From CALITV01 sp964415795 (GTDB lineage Bacteria; UBP6; UBA1177; JAKLFG01), in the NCBI GenBank assembly GCA_964415795.1, contig CAYQBN010000008.1, positions 62,001-126,000 on the forward strand: 64,000 nucleotides of DNA, read 5' to 3'. Positions 1 through 9,299 of the stretch are shown one piece after another. Position 1 is the stretch's first letter, and each line of letters opens with the position of its first letter. Made by a program: the position numbers and the translations under genes. A model generated the notes under the pieces. It saw only the letters and a program-made list of their open reading frames with translations. It was not told where the DNA came from and ran no database searches.

Positions 1-752
1 GCATGGGTAAACGAACGTACTCGTTCTATGGGGATCTCGGGGCCTATCAAGCCTGAGATGTTTCTTGCCGCAATGGAAGCAAGCCCCCGTGGGATTCGCC
101 GGGGTCCCCGCGCATCGGTGCGGCAGACACTCGAAGGTATTTCCCGATACACCGCCAAGATCTCGGGGATGTTCGCCACGGTAAACCTCTCGACAATTCG
201 CACGAGCAACTCATAGTCCTCTGGATAGTCTTCCGGAGACTCCGAGTAGCCATCAACTGCAGAAAAAACCTCACGTCGCATGAGCACCGTACTGTGGACA
301 AATGGGTTGTTGAACAGGGCCTCCAGCTTTATCATGATATCGTCGGTTGGATGGCGGTGAGCCCGCCGTGTCCTGGTCTCTATTTCCCAGATCTCGGCCC
401 ACGTCCCAACCATCCCCACATGAGAGTATTCTTCAAGGTGGCGAACCTGTTTTGCTAGTTTTTCAGGAAACCAAAGATCATCGGCATCCATTCTGGCAAT
501 ATAAGTACCCTGAGAAAGCGAAAAAGCACGATTAGGAGTAAATGAAAGACCGCGGTGTTCTTGAGTATAATATTTTACGCGGCGATCCCGTTCCGCAACG
601 GCAAGAACTTCTCGTTCGGTGTTGTCAGTCGAACCATCGTTGATGACGATCACCTCGATCGTTGGGTATGTCTGTAAAAGAAGACTTTCGAGCGTCTGTG
701 CAACATATCTTTCAGTGTTGTAAACGGGAAGAAGGATGCTTACCAAACTCAC
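1..752 (-). CDS. Glycosyltransferase family 2, C-terminus cut by window edge
   Basis: The visible 250 residues form a GT-A fold family 2 glycosyltransferase. Near the N-terminus is the nucleotide-sugar binding segment SILLPVYNTERY, followed by VIVINDGSTDN and the metal-binding stretch ARMDADD. These enzymes transfer a sugar from an NDP-sugar to a growing glycan on the cytoplasmic side of the inner membrane. The start is a GTG at 752 that overlaps the TGA of the upstream gene by 4 bases (GTGA), the same coupling used through this cluster. The reading frame is open to base 1, so the C-terminus is missing. Donor and acceptor cannot be read from the sequence. Confidence 0.88.
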   Translation of the reverse strand, partial: MSLVSILLPVYNTERYVAQTLESLLLQTYPTIEVIVINDGSTDNTEREVLAVAERDRRVKYYTQEHRGLSFTPNRAFSLSQGTYIARMDADDLWFPEKLAKQVRHLEEYSHVGMVGTWAEIWEIETRTRRAHRHPTDDIMIKLEALFNNPFVHSTVLMRREVFSAVDGYSESPEDYPEDYELLVRIVERFTVANIPEILAVYREIPSSVCRTDARGPRRIPRGLASIAARNISGLIGPEIPIERVRSFTH

Positions 753-2887
753 AAACTTCCTCGCATGAAATGATACAGGGACCGTACCATCCTCCGCCAC
801 CGGCTTCCGCGAGGAAAACAAAAATCAATCAACCGTTTCCATCGTGCCGGCCATCTGTTTTCCAATACACTGGAGACATATTCGCAACCCTCCAATCCAA
901 GATGTTCTCCCTGAGAAATCAGTATGTTGATCAAATCGCGGGCAGGCAATGCTTCCTCGAGTAAGGTGTCCGCTGTCGATTTTCCCTGCACAAAATCAAA
1001 CAAACAACGCCATCTTGAGATGATTGACTTAGAAGAAAATTCGGAAAACGAAGAAAGGGCAGCCATCCCCAACTCTCGCCGTTTTGAGTAATCCTTCAGG
1101 AGCGCCACGATCTCTTTCGCTAACAAATAGGTGTTTCCTTGTTCTACCGCGACATAACCGGGAAATCGCGCAAGTGCCAGATAGGGCATATCAAACATAA
1201 CGGTAGGCACCCCGTATGATTTTGCTTCTAACCAACTAAGGGAAAAACTCTCAAAACGCGAGGTAAGGCAATGGATGGAAGCATGTTGCCAGTAGTTTTC
1301 TACATCCTTCACATAGCCGGTGAACACCACTTCATTTTCTATCCCCAATACCCGGGCATTCTTTCGACATGTTTCAAGCAACTCCCCTTGTCCCACCATA
1401 AGAAGTTTGCTTTCTGGTATTGCTTGGTGAACCAAGGCAAAAGCATCTATCATACTCTCCGGCCTTTTTTCATAACTAAATCTTCCACACCACATCACCA
1501 CTGGGTCTTCCAAAGAAGCCGTCTGTCTGGCCATCAGAGAAATAGTTGGTGGAATATAAAACACATTCCGAATCCCCTTCTCACGATAATAGGCCTTATC
1601 AACAAGCGATAACACTACCACGCCGTCTAAGACACGATATATCTCTAAGCGTGTTTTATATGTATCCACATGCCTAGCAGATGGGTGAATCGCCGTTAAC
1701 CATGAGTTATGACTTATCGCTACCACGGTAGCACCCATGGCCTTCCAAAAGACCATGGATCGATAAGTTTCTTCTCTAAGATCTTCGTTAACCAAATAAA
1801 GAGCTGAGGGATGGGAACGAAAAAACAACTCCCATTTTTGTGGTGAGAAGGAAGAAAGAACTTCCCGTCGAACTGAAGGCGAAAGACTAAAATCATTAGC
1901 AGAAGGCCCCTCTTCAGTAAGTACGATAACCGCATATCCCTCTGCTGCCAACATGTTCGCCAATGTCGCGCTCGCACGCTCGATGCCGCCATCGTAAAGA
2001 CGACGACATATTAAAACAATCTCTTTAGACTCCGCATCTTCATTGTCTTTCTTATTCCCACAAAGAGAGATTACATCCCTCATTTCGCTCAAAGAAAGAC
2101 GGTGTGCTACATATGTAGCATTTGCTAAAGATGTCTCTCGCTCGACCTCACCCCATTTCTTCTCAAGTTTCCGCTTCTTAAGAAATCGTTGGCGACACAA
2201 GTAAAAGAGAATCGGAAGGTTTTTATTCTTCTCCCAAGAAGAAGTAATGCTTGTTTCATGGATCCGATACCGGTAAAGGACTTTGGGAATTTTCCCCAAC
2301 CTATGTCCATCGGCAATAAGTCGCAGCCATAAGTCCCAATCCTCCAATGTTTGCGTCTCGTCATAGCGATACTCTTTTAAGATCTCTACACGAAACATCG
2401 CTGCCGGATGGGCATAGCAATTCTCCCACGGAAGCGTTTTCCTGAGTTCTTGGGAAGAAACAGCTTTTCGATCCGCCTCCCATGGAGGCAATATCTTATT
2501 ATCATAAAAACGCTCTACAAAACACGATACCACCGCTATTTCAGGGTGCTCTCGTAAGAACGCGACCTGCTCTTCAATCCGCGAAGAAAGAGAAATATCA
2601 TCGGCATCCATACGAGCAATGAACCTTCCTGTGGCGAGTTCTATGCCTCTATTTAAAGCAGCAACCAATCCTCGGTGATCCTGCTTCACATACCTAATAC
2701 GCGGATCAGAAAAACCAAGAATGATCTCCCGGGAACGGTCTATTGAGCCATCATCAATGATAATAATCTCGAAGTTCTCGTATGTCTGGGATAGGATGCT
2801 CTCTATTGCCGGTGCAAGGTGTTTTTCGCCATTATACACTGGCAGAACAACACTCACTTTTTCGTGGCTGTCCCTACTCTTATTCAT
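749..2887 (-). CDS. Bifunctional glycosyltransferase: GT2 domain fused to GT4 (GT-B) domain
   Basis: This 712-residue protein contains two transferase domains. Residues about 10-240 are GT2 (VVLPVYNGEKH, IIIIDDGS, ARMDADD). Residues about 290-640 are a GT-B fold family 4 transferase: the N-half has ICRRLYDGGIERA, the C-half VMWCGRFSYEKRPES and a nucleotide-binding region around FTGYVKD and LTSRFESFSLSWLEA. Such fusions usually add two successive sugars to one glycan. I place the start at the ATG at 2887, preceded by AAGGAG; an upstream TTG at 2893 is less likely. It overlaps the upstream GT2 gene by 8 bases and the downstream one by 4, indicating translational coupling. Confidence 0.9.
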   Translation of the reverse strand: MNKSRDSHEKVSVVLPVYNGEKHLAPAIESILSQTYENFEIIIIDDGSIDRSREIILGFSDPRIRYVKQDHRGLVAALNRGIELATGRFIARMDADDISLSSRIEEQVAFLREHPEIAVVSCFVERFYDNKILPPWEADRKAVSSQELRKTLPWENCYAHPAAMFRVEILKEYRYDETQTLEDWDLWLRLIADGHRLGKIPKVLYRYRIHETSITSSWEKNKNLPILFYLCRQRFLKKRKLEKKWGEVERETSLANATYVAHRLSLSEMRDVISLCGNKKDNEDAESKEIVLICRRLYDGGIERASATLANMLAAEGYAVIVLTEEGPSANDFSLSPSVRREVLSSFSPQKWELFFRSHPSALYLVNEDLREETYRSMVFWKAMGATVVAISHNSWLTAIHPSARHVDTYKTRLEIYRVLDGVVVLSLVDKAYYREKGIRNVFYIPPTISLMARQTASLEDPVVMWCGRFSYEKRPESMIDAFALVHQAIPESKLLMVGQGELLETCRKNARVLGIENEVVFTGYVKDVENYWQHASIHCLTSRFESFSLSWLEAKSYGVPTVMFDMPYLALARFPGYVAVEQGNTYLLAKEIVALLKDYSKRRELGMAALSSFSEFSSKSIISRWRCLFDFVQGKSTADTLLEEALPARDLINILISQGEHLGLEGCEYVSSVLENRWPARWKRLIDFCFPRGSRWRRMVRSLYHFMRGSL

Positions 2888-3686
2888 ACGCAACCGGCTC
2901 CTTCCGCATTTTCCGAAGAATCTTGCGCAAGAGGCGTCCTATCCTCCCTTTTTCAGGAACTCGTGTCGAGAAAAGAATCCGCTCCCACCAGGTGAAGTAT
3001 CGATTCTTTACGCATTGCCTTTCCTTTAAGGAGAGAGAAACATTTCGCGGATCGGTACTAACACCATCGAGACTGTACCAAACAAGATATTCATCAATCT
3101 TCTTTAAAGGAACCCGGTACTTGACAAAACAACGAACAAAATGTTCGTAATCGCCTGCTATCGTAAAAGTAGGATCGAACAAGCCGCATCGTTCGAACAC
3201 CTCCCTTCGGTAAAAGGTCGCGGGGTGAGGAAGAGTTTCCCAAAAGAAATAATATCGATCAACCACACTGGAAAATGGCTGGAAAAGAGCCGCTTTCTTT
3301 CGATCGTTCGAAACAGCGATTATTCCTCCCGTATATATAGAAAAAGTAGGACGATCAAGGACATGTCTCATAACACCACTTACCACAGTCGCATCAAGGT
3401 AATAATCTCCTGCGTTAAGAAAAGTGATAATATCGCCGCTCGCCAAACGCACACCTTTGTTCATGGCATCGTAAATCCCACAATCTGGTTCGCTGATCTT
3501 CCGGAAAACAATCGAGGACGGCACATTCATCTCATACTTGTTCAAGACATCCAAAGTACCATCGGTTGAAGCACCATCAACGACGAGGTATTCAATCTCG
3601 GGGTAATTCTGCGAAAAGACACTGTCTACGGTCTTGGAAATGAGCAACTTAGCATTCTTGCAGACAGTAACAATGGATATCTTCAC
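2880..3686 (-). CDS. Glycosyltransferase family 2 (WcaA-like)
   Basis: A 268-residue single-domain GT2 enzyme. The N-terminus KISIVTVCKNAK, the VVDGASTDGTLDVL segment and the DAMNKG motif are typical of GT2 enzymes in colanic-acid and O-antigen clusters (WcaA/WcaE group). FLNAGD takes the position of the metal-binding DxD, as is common in this subgroup. The C-terminus is basic, which may help membrane association. It starts with GTG at 3686, overlapping the preceding TGA by 4 bases. Its sugar specificity is unknown. Confidence 0.88.
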   Translation of the reverse strand: MKISIVTVCKNAKLLISKTVDSVFSQNYPEIEYLVVDGASTDGTLDVLNKYEMNVPSSIVFRKISEPDCGIYDAMNKGVRLASGDIITFLNAGDYYLDATVVSGVMRHVLDRPTFSIYTGGIIAVSNDRKKAALFQPFSSVVDRYYFFWETLPHPATFYRREVFERCGLFDPTFTIAGDYEHFVRCFVKYRVPLKKIDEYLVWYSLDGVSTDPRNVSLSLKERQCVKNRYFTWWERILFSTRVPEKGRIGRLLRKILRKMRKEPVAYE

Positions 3687-4939
3687 CCCATGTCCCCGTC
3701 TTTTTGCAAAACTTCTCGGTAGAGATCAATATATCGAGAAACTATCTTCTCTATTCCAAAACGCTCGATGACATCATTTCGTATCCATTCTCGATCATAC
3801 GACGTCGCCAATGCTTTTTCTATGCCTTCAGCAAGCGAATCAACCGTGAAATCAGCCACACGGATGCCGTTTTTTTCGTTTATCAGCTCCTCGGTACCAC
3901 TGCAGGGGAAAGCCACAACTGGGATACCGCAAGCCATTGCCTCGAGTGGCGTCTTGGCAAACCCCTCTTGGAAAGAGGATAGCACAAAAACATCTGCAGA
4001 CGAATAGTAATATGATAAGATATGAGGATCATCTATTTTTCCCGTGAGAACGAGTCTGCCCTCTAAAGGGTTTGCTACCGTTCCGCCACCTATTGCCAAA
4101 ACTAACAAATCAGAACGCCGTAATTGTTGTACCGATTGTAAAAGATATTTAAGCCCCTTGCGTTCTTCCTCAAGAGAGAGCGCCACGAAACAGAGAATCT
4201 TCTTATCTTGAGGCAATCCCACTTTTCCTCTTGCCTCTTGCCTATTTACCGCATTGAACTGTTGATGATCAACAAGGTTCGGAATAATGATTGTTTTTCT
4301 TCCTATAGCTATCTCATGTCGAGAATAAAGATCGGCCATCATCCGAGAAAGAAAAACCAATGTCAGATTTTTGCATTTGGTAACACTTTTTTTCTTTATT
4401 TCTTGCATATTCTTGTCAAACAAACGATACCTACCATCGGAATTATCTAAATCAATATGGTAATGGAATCCTCCAAGAAATGGATTTTCGTCGCGTATTG
4501 TCCAAATTACAGGTTTGTTTATCTTTTTAAAGAAACTAGGATAATCAACAAAATCAGCTATCCAGTGAAGATGTATGATATCGGCATCTTGAACAAGATG
4601 ATGGGGTACTATGTCATAAGGAGTAAAAGGAAGTGTAAAAAAAGGCCTTCTCGTTGAATCATGCAAATGAGCAAGTCGTGATTGATAATACTCAAAACGA
4701 GAAAAAGGAATTTTGAATCTTCGAGGAATTAGGAAAACAAAAGAGAGCAATTTCTCAAGAAAAGGCGAGTTGCATATAAATGAATTGTGATATTGATATA
4801 CTTCTTTCTCTTCTTTTTTACTTGATAAGACAAGAACTTTGCTACCAAAACCACGAGACAGCAAACCTCTATGAAGAGAAAGACAGGCTAGACCTGCTCC
4901 ACCATAATCAAATGTAGAAACATGTAATACCTTGATCAT
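3683..4939 (-). CDS. Glycosyltransferase family 4 (GT-B)
   Basis: A 418-residue GT-B fold transferase. The N-terminal domain has VLHVSTFDYGGAGLACLSLHRGL. The C-terminal domain has an ILCFVALSLEEERKG segment and the acidic EGFAKTPLEAMACGIPVV motif that binds the nucleotide-sugar diphosphate, diagnostic of GT4. A WIADFVDYPSFFKK segment before the donor domain is typical of WbaZ/WcaC-like enzymes. The start is the ATG at 4939 with AAGGA upstream; a TTG at 4960 would extend it without Shine-Dalgarno support. The gene is visibly AT-rich relative to most of the window. Confidence 0.88.
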   Translation of the reverse strand: MIKVLHVSTFDYGGAGLACLSLHRGLLSRGFGSKVLVLSSKKEEKEVYQYHNSFICNSPFLEKLLSFVFLIPRRFKIPFSRFEYYQSRLAHLHDSTRRPFFTLPFTPYDIVPHHLVQDADIIHLHWIADFVDYPSFFKKINKPVIWTIRDENPFLGGFHYHIDLDNSDGRYRLFDKNMQEIKKKSVTKCKNLTLVFLSRMMADLYSRHEIAIGRKTIIIPNLVDHQQFNAVNRQEARGKVGLPQDKKILCFVALSLEEERKGLKYLLQSVQQLRRSDLLVLAIGGGTVANPLEGRLVLTGKIDDPHILSYYYSSADVFVLSSFQEGFAKTPLEAMACGIPVVAFPCSGTEELINEKNGIRVADFTVDSLAEGIEKALATSYDREWIRNDVIERFGIEKIVSRYIDLYREVLQKDGDMG

Positions 4940-4949
4940 TTTTTCCTTA

Positions 4950-6065
4950 TTAATCCACAATCTTTCGTATAATTCTCTTTAACCAAAAAGGTTTTCTAAG
5001 GGAAAGTAATGATCTAAGAACAAGATATGTTTTTCTCAAGTAAGATATAAATGTCCCAAGGACATATTGCGTTACCTCTTTGCACCCCAATGAGGTAAAA
5101 GCTGGAAGAAAATAAAATCTACTTGGTTTCCCTATACTATGAATACCGTCAGGGGAGTTACCTTGGAGAGCAATGGTATTTCCTCGAAGATATTCCCACA
5201 CGGCAAGATGTTTTTCAGCATAAGCTCGCCATGTCAGCAAAGAAAGTTGACGCGCAAGAGATTCTCTTCGATGCTGGATATCCAATAGATATCTTATTAC
5301 GGTATCAGTATCTTTTGCATCACAATCTATGCCTCCTTTTATATCTAAATGAAAACCTTGAGGAGTGACTATGGTTCTTATCCCCGCGGCAAGAGCATCC
5401 AGAAAACCCATTGAACCTTCATCCCACCCCAGATATAGATAATAATCCACTGACGGTAGCAAATCAGCATATTTTTCTCGATCAAAAACAGGATGATACT
5501 CTACTGTAAATCCCAATTCCTTGAGATCTGAAACAATTTCATCCCATCCGCTACCCATAATTTTAAACAAGAAAATTGTGGGAGATATTTTTTTTGCTAT
5601 ATCGATCACCCTCTTTTCATTTTTTCGTCCATCAGGGTATGTTCTTGTGAATATACCTATCGAAATCAAAGAAGGAACAAATAATGAATCATGGGCAGGA
5701 AGGATATAACATAATTTTTTTCTTGGAATCCCTCGCCTAAGAAGATACGCTTGCGTATGTGATGACATACAAATGCCTAAGTCCGCAGATTGCAATTGGT
5801 TCTTTAAAAGACGAATTTTTTCCCATGAATCTACATGTGTGATCATAAGGGTGTGCAAAGAAGGGTTCTTCTCCTTATCCCTTTGGACACTAAGGTGATT
5901 ATAACCCAAATATATTATATGGTGATTGACATCATAAGCAGGATCCGCCCTTTCTGCCACATCGGCTTCATGTCCAAGAGCGCGAAGATTACCGCAAAGA
6001 TTATCAGCAAATTTTGTCAATATCCAATTCTGACCGAATTCGTAAGAGACTATCCGTATCCTCAT
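4950..6065 (-). CDS. Glycosyltransferase, GT4-like (GT-B)
   Basis: A 371-residue protein that looks like a divergent GT-B glycosyltransferase. It opens with a Rossmann-like RIRIVSYEFGQNW segment and has ICMSSHTQAYLLRRGIP in the middle, a segment common in GT4 acceptor domains. The C-terminal half has LPSVDYYLYLGWDEGSMGFLDALAAG, which matches the position of the donor-binding EX7E motif of GT4 enzymes. A basic C-terminal tail may contact the membrane. The ATG at 6065 overlaps the upstream methyltransferase stop as ATGA; longer reading-frame extensions are not needed. Family assignment is weaker than for the neighbours. Confidence 0.75.
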   Translation of the reverse strand: MRIRIVSYEFGQNWILTKFADNLCGNLRALGHEADVAERADPAYDVNHHIIYLGYNHLSVQRDKEKNPSLHTLMITHVDSWEKIRLLKNQLQSADLGICMSSHTQAYLLRRGIPRKKLCYILPAHDSLFVPSLISIGIFTRTYPDGRKNEKRVIDIAKKISPTIFLFKIMGSGWDEIVSDLKELGFTVEYHPVFDREKYADLLPSVDYYLYLGWDEGSMGFLDALAAGIRTIVTPQGFHLDIKGGIDCDAKDTDTVIRYLLDIQHRRESLARQLSLLTWRAYAEKHLAVWEYLRGNTIALQGNSPDGIHSIGKPSRFYFLPAFTSLGCKEVTQYVLGTFISYLRKTYLVLRSLLSLRKPFWLKRIIRKIVD

Positions 6066-6817
6066 GCGCACCTCGCCACAACGACCGCACTCCAGTCTTT
6101 CTCGGTCGGCTCCCGTTCTCCCATCCACGCAAGAAATCGCACCGTTTCGAGTCCGGTCTGCGAAAGTACCCGCTCCAATTCAGGTCTAAAGAAGTAGCGC
6201 ATCGCGTGAGTTTCCTTGATGGGTGATGTGTGAACAGTGCGCGGCGAGGAGTGAGGAGTAATAAAAATCTCGTAGTTGACATCAACCACATTGCGGTCGG
6301 CGTGCAAAACAGGCTCGCAATGGCGAACCACTTTGATGCTCTCATTTTCCAGTTCCTTGACCCGCGGTTCCGGTCGTTGAGCCAACACCGCCGGACCATA
6401 CCAGAAATCAAAAAGGAAGAGACCGCCGTCGCGCAAATGTTCCCGCGCCGTTCTCATCGTCGCACGGACATCCTCGTCGGTCGTCTGGTAACTCATCACA
6501 TGGAAAAGGGCGGTCACGGCATCGAACTTCTCCCCGACCCGCACCATCCGCACATCGCCCTCGACGAGTTTTCCCGTGAATCGTTCCCGCGCCATCGCCA
6601 GCATCTCGGACGACCGGTCCACGCCGGTCACCTCGTAACCGAGCGCGCTGAGCGCCGCATCGTGCCGCGCGGTGCCGCATCCGAGATCCAGTATCTTTGT
6701 GATCTTTCCATCACCATGCTTATCTAAAAGTCCTTTCACATACGCCGCCTCTCCGGGATAGTCCTTATCGGCATACAGCAGGTCATAGTATTCTGCATAG
6801 GCGCCGAATACGGTCAT
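6062..6817 (-). CDS. Class I SAM-dependent methyltransferase
   Basis: A 251-residue class I methyltransferase. Motif I is ILDLGCGTARHDAAL (glycine-rich SAM loop), followed by GVDRSSEMLAMAR (acidic loop contacting the ribose) and a motif IV-like DAVTALFHVMSY. The C-terminal part is a small beta-sheet lid as in sugar and small-molecule methyltransferases. Within a polysaccharide cluster it probably methylates a nucleotide sugar or glycan end. It overlaps both neighbours by 4 bases. Its base composition is clearly more GC-rich than the glycosyltransferase genes on its downstream side. Confidence 0.85.
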   Translation of the reverse strand: MTVFGAYAEYYDLLYADKDYPGEAAYVKGLLDKHGDGKITKILDLGCGTARHDAALSALGYEVTGVDRSSEMLAMARERFTGKLVEGDVRMVRVGEKFDAVTALFHVMSYQTTDEDVRATMRTAREHLRDGGLFLFDFWYGPAVLAQRPEPRVKELENESIKVVRHCEPVLHADRNVVDVNYEIFITPHSSPRTVHTSPIKETHAMRYFFRPELERVLSQTGLETVRFLAWMGEREPTEKDWSAVVVARCA

Positions 6818-7932
6818 CCCAGCACCTCGCGCACCGCCGTCGCTACGCGCTTCATCTGTTCATCGGTCAGCGCAAGTCCGCTCGGCAGATAGAATCCCCT
6901 CCGCGCCAGCCGTTCGGCAACCGGGCAACGCTCGCCGGTGAACAACCCCATCTCACGGAACACTGGCTGTTCGTGCATTGGGAAAAAGAAGGGGCGCGTC
7001 CCGACACCGCGATCGGCAAGCATTTTCATCGCTTCCGTAGCATTGAACGGAACCCCTTCCTTCAACACCACGCCATAGACCCAGTAGATATTGTCGGCAT
7101 AGGGAACTTTTGCCGTCGGCAGTTCGATTCCGCCGATACCCGAAAGCAGTTCGGTATAGCATGCCCCCATCCGCCGTTTTTTCTGCACCGCCGCATCGAG
7201 CCGTTCCAGTTGGGCACAACCGAGCGCCGCCTGCAGATTGCTCATTCGATAGTTCCACCCCAGTTCGTCATGAACAAAACGCCTCTCCGGCTTGAAGCAG
7301 AGATTGCGCATTGAACGGCACTTTTCCGCAAGCATTTCATCATCAGTGAGAACCATCCCTCCCTCGCCGGTCGTCACATGCTTGTTGGGATAGAAACTAA
7401 ATATGCTGATATCGCCCATGCTACCACAGGGACGCCCCTTGTAGGTAAGACCATGTGCCTCGGCGGCATCCTCAATAACCTTGAGCCCATACTTGCGAGC
7501 AAGTTCCAAGAGCGGGTCCATATCGGTCGGTAGACCGTAGATATGTACCGCCATGATCGCCTTAGTCTTTTTCGTTATCTTTGCCACTACCTGCGAGACA
7601 TTCATGTTCCATGTCACAGGATCGGCATCCACGACCACTGGGATCGCGCCGGACCGTACGATGGGAGCAGCACACGAGATGATGGTGAAGGTGGGCAGGA
7701 TCACCTCATCTCCCGGCCCGATGCCAAGTGCCGCAACCGCCAGTTCGAGTGCGGCCGAACCGTTGCACACCGCGATGCCATAACGGCGACCAACTACTCG
7801 CGCCATCTCCTCTTCGAACCGTTTAACAAAAGGCCCTTCGCTCGATATCCAGCCGGTATCAAGACACTCGTTCAGATACTTTCGCTCTTTGCCGTCAAGA
7901 AGCGGTTCGTTGACAGGGATGAAATCTTTCAT
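6814..7932 (-). CDS. DegT/DnrJ/EryC1/StrS family sugar aminotransferase
   Basis: A 372-residue PLP-dependent aminotransferase. It opens with FIPVNEPLLDGKERKYL and the substrate loop TGWISSEGPFVKRFE; the PLP lysine lies in SFYPNKHVTTGEGGMV, and EDAAEAHG binds the cofactor ring. These enzymes convert keto-sugar nucleotides (for example UDP- or dTDP-4-keto sugars) to amino sugars using glutamate. The start is the ATG at 7932, which overlaps the upstream TGA (ATGA); a longer frame upstream is not part of the family. Nearby methyltransferases suggest a modified amino sugar in the glycan. Confidence 0.9.
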   Translation of the reverse strand: MKDFIPVNEPLLDGKERKYLNECLDTGWISSEGPFVKRFEEEMARVVGRRYGIAVCNGSAALELAVAALGIGPGDEVILPTFTIISCAAPIVRSGAIPVVVDADPVTWNMNVSQVVAKITKKTKAIMAVHIYGLPTDMDPLLELARKYGLKVIEDAAEAHGLTYKGRPCGSMGDISIFSFYPNKHVTTGEGGMVLTDDEMLAEKCRSMRNLCFKPERRFVHDELGWNYRMSNLQAALGCAQLERLDAAVQKKRRMGACYTELLSGIGGIELPTAKVPYADNIYWVYGVVLKEGVPFNATEAMKMLADRGVGTRPFFFPMHEQPVFREMGLFTGERCPVAERLARRGFYLPSGLALTDEQMKRVATAVREVLG

Positions 7933-8870
7933 TTTTTTACCAGCTCTAGGATGAAATGACAATACACATGTTCTGACACCTCTTTCCCGTTCCGCAACAC
8001 ATGTACTTGGCATTTTAGCCCATGATCGGCAGCCGGAAGAAGGACCCGTTCCCTCAATTTTCCGACATCATACTTCCGAGAAAAAGGTATGGCAGACATG
8101 TCTCTTCGAAGGTAGAGGCGTGCCCCGGGGGCATGTCTCTCCGTTCTAAACCTAAATTCCCGGGTCGTATAGCCACAATAATGCGTATGCATATATAGCG
8201 GCACAATAAGGGCTCGACCGCCTCGTACCAATATCCTTGAAAGTTCTCTCACAAGTTCTGTGTCATCATCACCTGCAAACATCTCAAAGGCGCAGTGTAG
8301 GCTCGCGCAGGAAACACTTTGATCTGGAAAGGTGGTGGCGGTCGCGTCCATAGCCATATAATTGGGCTCGGCCACGAATCTTGGGGGAATAACCAGATCT
8401 ATGGCGATGGCCCGGTATCCCTTTGCTAGTAGGAGTTTTGCCCACGGGCTATGGTTAGCTGCCACATCTAGGTAGAGCTCGCCACTTCCCTCTTTCCCCT
8501 GGAGCAACATGTCATAAGCAATATAGTGTTCCAACATCTTTTCGACCCAGACCGGGTTATTGTGGCCACCGTAAAAATTGGCGCCGAAATCGAAATCTTT
8601 AGTAAATCTCAGAAACTGGGAGATGTCGATGTTATAGTCGCGGATTTTGACCCCCGCTCTGTCAAAAGCAGCCTCTATCTCCTTCAACTCCTCAGCATTT
8701 GGTTCTCGGTAATCTGGGAGGAAAGAAGGAAGATGGTACAGAACACGATCCCAAGTATCGTTCAATATCTTCCGTACAACGATGTTCCAATAGTACACTA
8801 TCTTTTCAAGCCCTTTCCGGAGTGTACATCGCAACCCTTGTCGCTCAACCCGTTCAAGAAATCTGCTCAT
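7929..8870 (-). CDS. SAM-dependent methyltransferase-like protein
   Basis: A 313-residue protein with a methyltransferase core in the middle. LYLDVAANHSPWAKLLL is a divergent motif I, AIAIDLVIPPRF is motif II, and ATTFPDQSVSCASLHCAFEMF matches the motif IV region of class I enzymes. GGRALIVPLYMHTHY corresponds to motif VI. The N-terminal 120 residues are not recognised. The usual GxGxG loop is degenerate (DVAANHS), so activity is not assured. It overlaps the cupin gene and the aminotransferase gene by 4 bases each and probably works on the same sugar pathway. Confidence 0.7.
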   Translation of the reverse strand: MSRFLERVERQGLRCTLRKGLEKIVYYWNIVVRKILNDTWDRVLYHLPSFLPDYREPNAEELKEIEAAFDRAGVKIRDYNIDISQFLRFTKDFDFGANFYGGHNNPVWVEKMLEHYIAYDMLLQGKEGSGELYLDVAANHSPWAKLLLAKGYRAIAIDLVIPPRFVAEPNYMAMDATATTFPDQSVSCASLHCAFEMFAGDDDTELVRELSRILVRGGRALIVPLYMHTHYCGYTTREFRFRTERHAPGARLYLRRDMSAIPFSRKYDVGKLRERVLLPAADHGLKCQVHVLRNGKEVSEHVYCHFILELVKK

Positions 8871-9298
8871 TTTTTTACTACTATCGTCTCCTTGCCTACA
8901 CCTTTGAATCGCGTCTTATCGGCAGGGCCATAAAATGGTCCCTGTTTAACCTCAATCATTTCGACATCCTCCAACACCTCGAATCCATGCCCTCCCGAGG
9001 CAAGCAATATCACATCGCCCGCTTCGAGAATACGGCTCTCGAGATATTCGTGGTCGCTGTTGTAGAAATCGACGCGCAATTTCCCCTTTCGAATGAAAAG
9101 CACTTCCTGCGTATAGACTACCTCGCGCAGGTTGTGATTATGAACATGGGGTTCTATGACTTTTCCTTTACCGTGAGCCATAAAAGCGAGTTGCTGAGAA
9201 AAATAGTCGGGGGTAAAAAATTGAATGCCTTGAGCAGAATGAGAAGATCGTATGATCAGTGCTAATATTCTTTCATTACACAACACCTTTTCTATCAT
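8867..9298 (-). CDS. Cupin-fold protein (WxcM/FdtA-like region)
   Basis: A 143-residue single-domain cupin. The two cupin motifs are visible as EPHVHNHNLREVVYTQEVLFIRKG and AGDVILLASGGHGFEV, with the histidines of the metal site. Similar small cupins in nucleotide-sugar clusters are isomerases, epimerases or sensors of the sugar product; which applies here cannot be told. I place the start at the ATG at 9298, just after the upstream stop at 9300; an in-frame start at 9343 would overlap the glycosyltransferase gene by 44 bases. Confidence 0.75.
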   Translation of the reverse strand: MIEKVLCNERILALIIRSSHSAQGIQFFTPDYFSQQLAFMAHGKGKVIEPHVHNHNLREVVYTQEVLFIRKGKLRVDFYNSDHEYLESRILEAGDVILLASGGHGFEVLEDVEMIEVKQGPFYGPADKTRFKGVGKETIVVKK

Positions 9299-9299
9299 T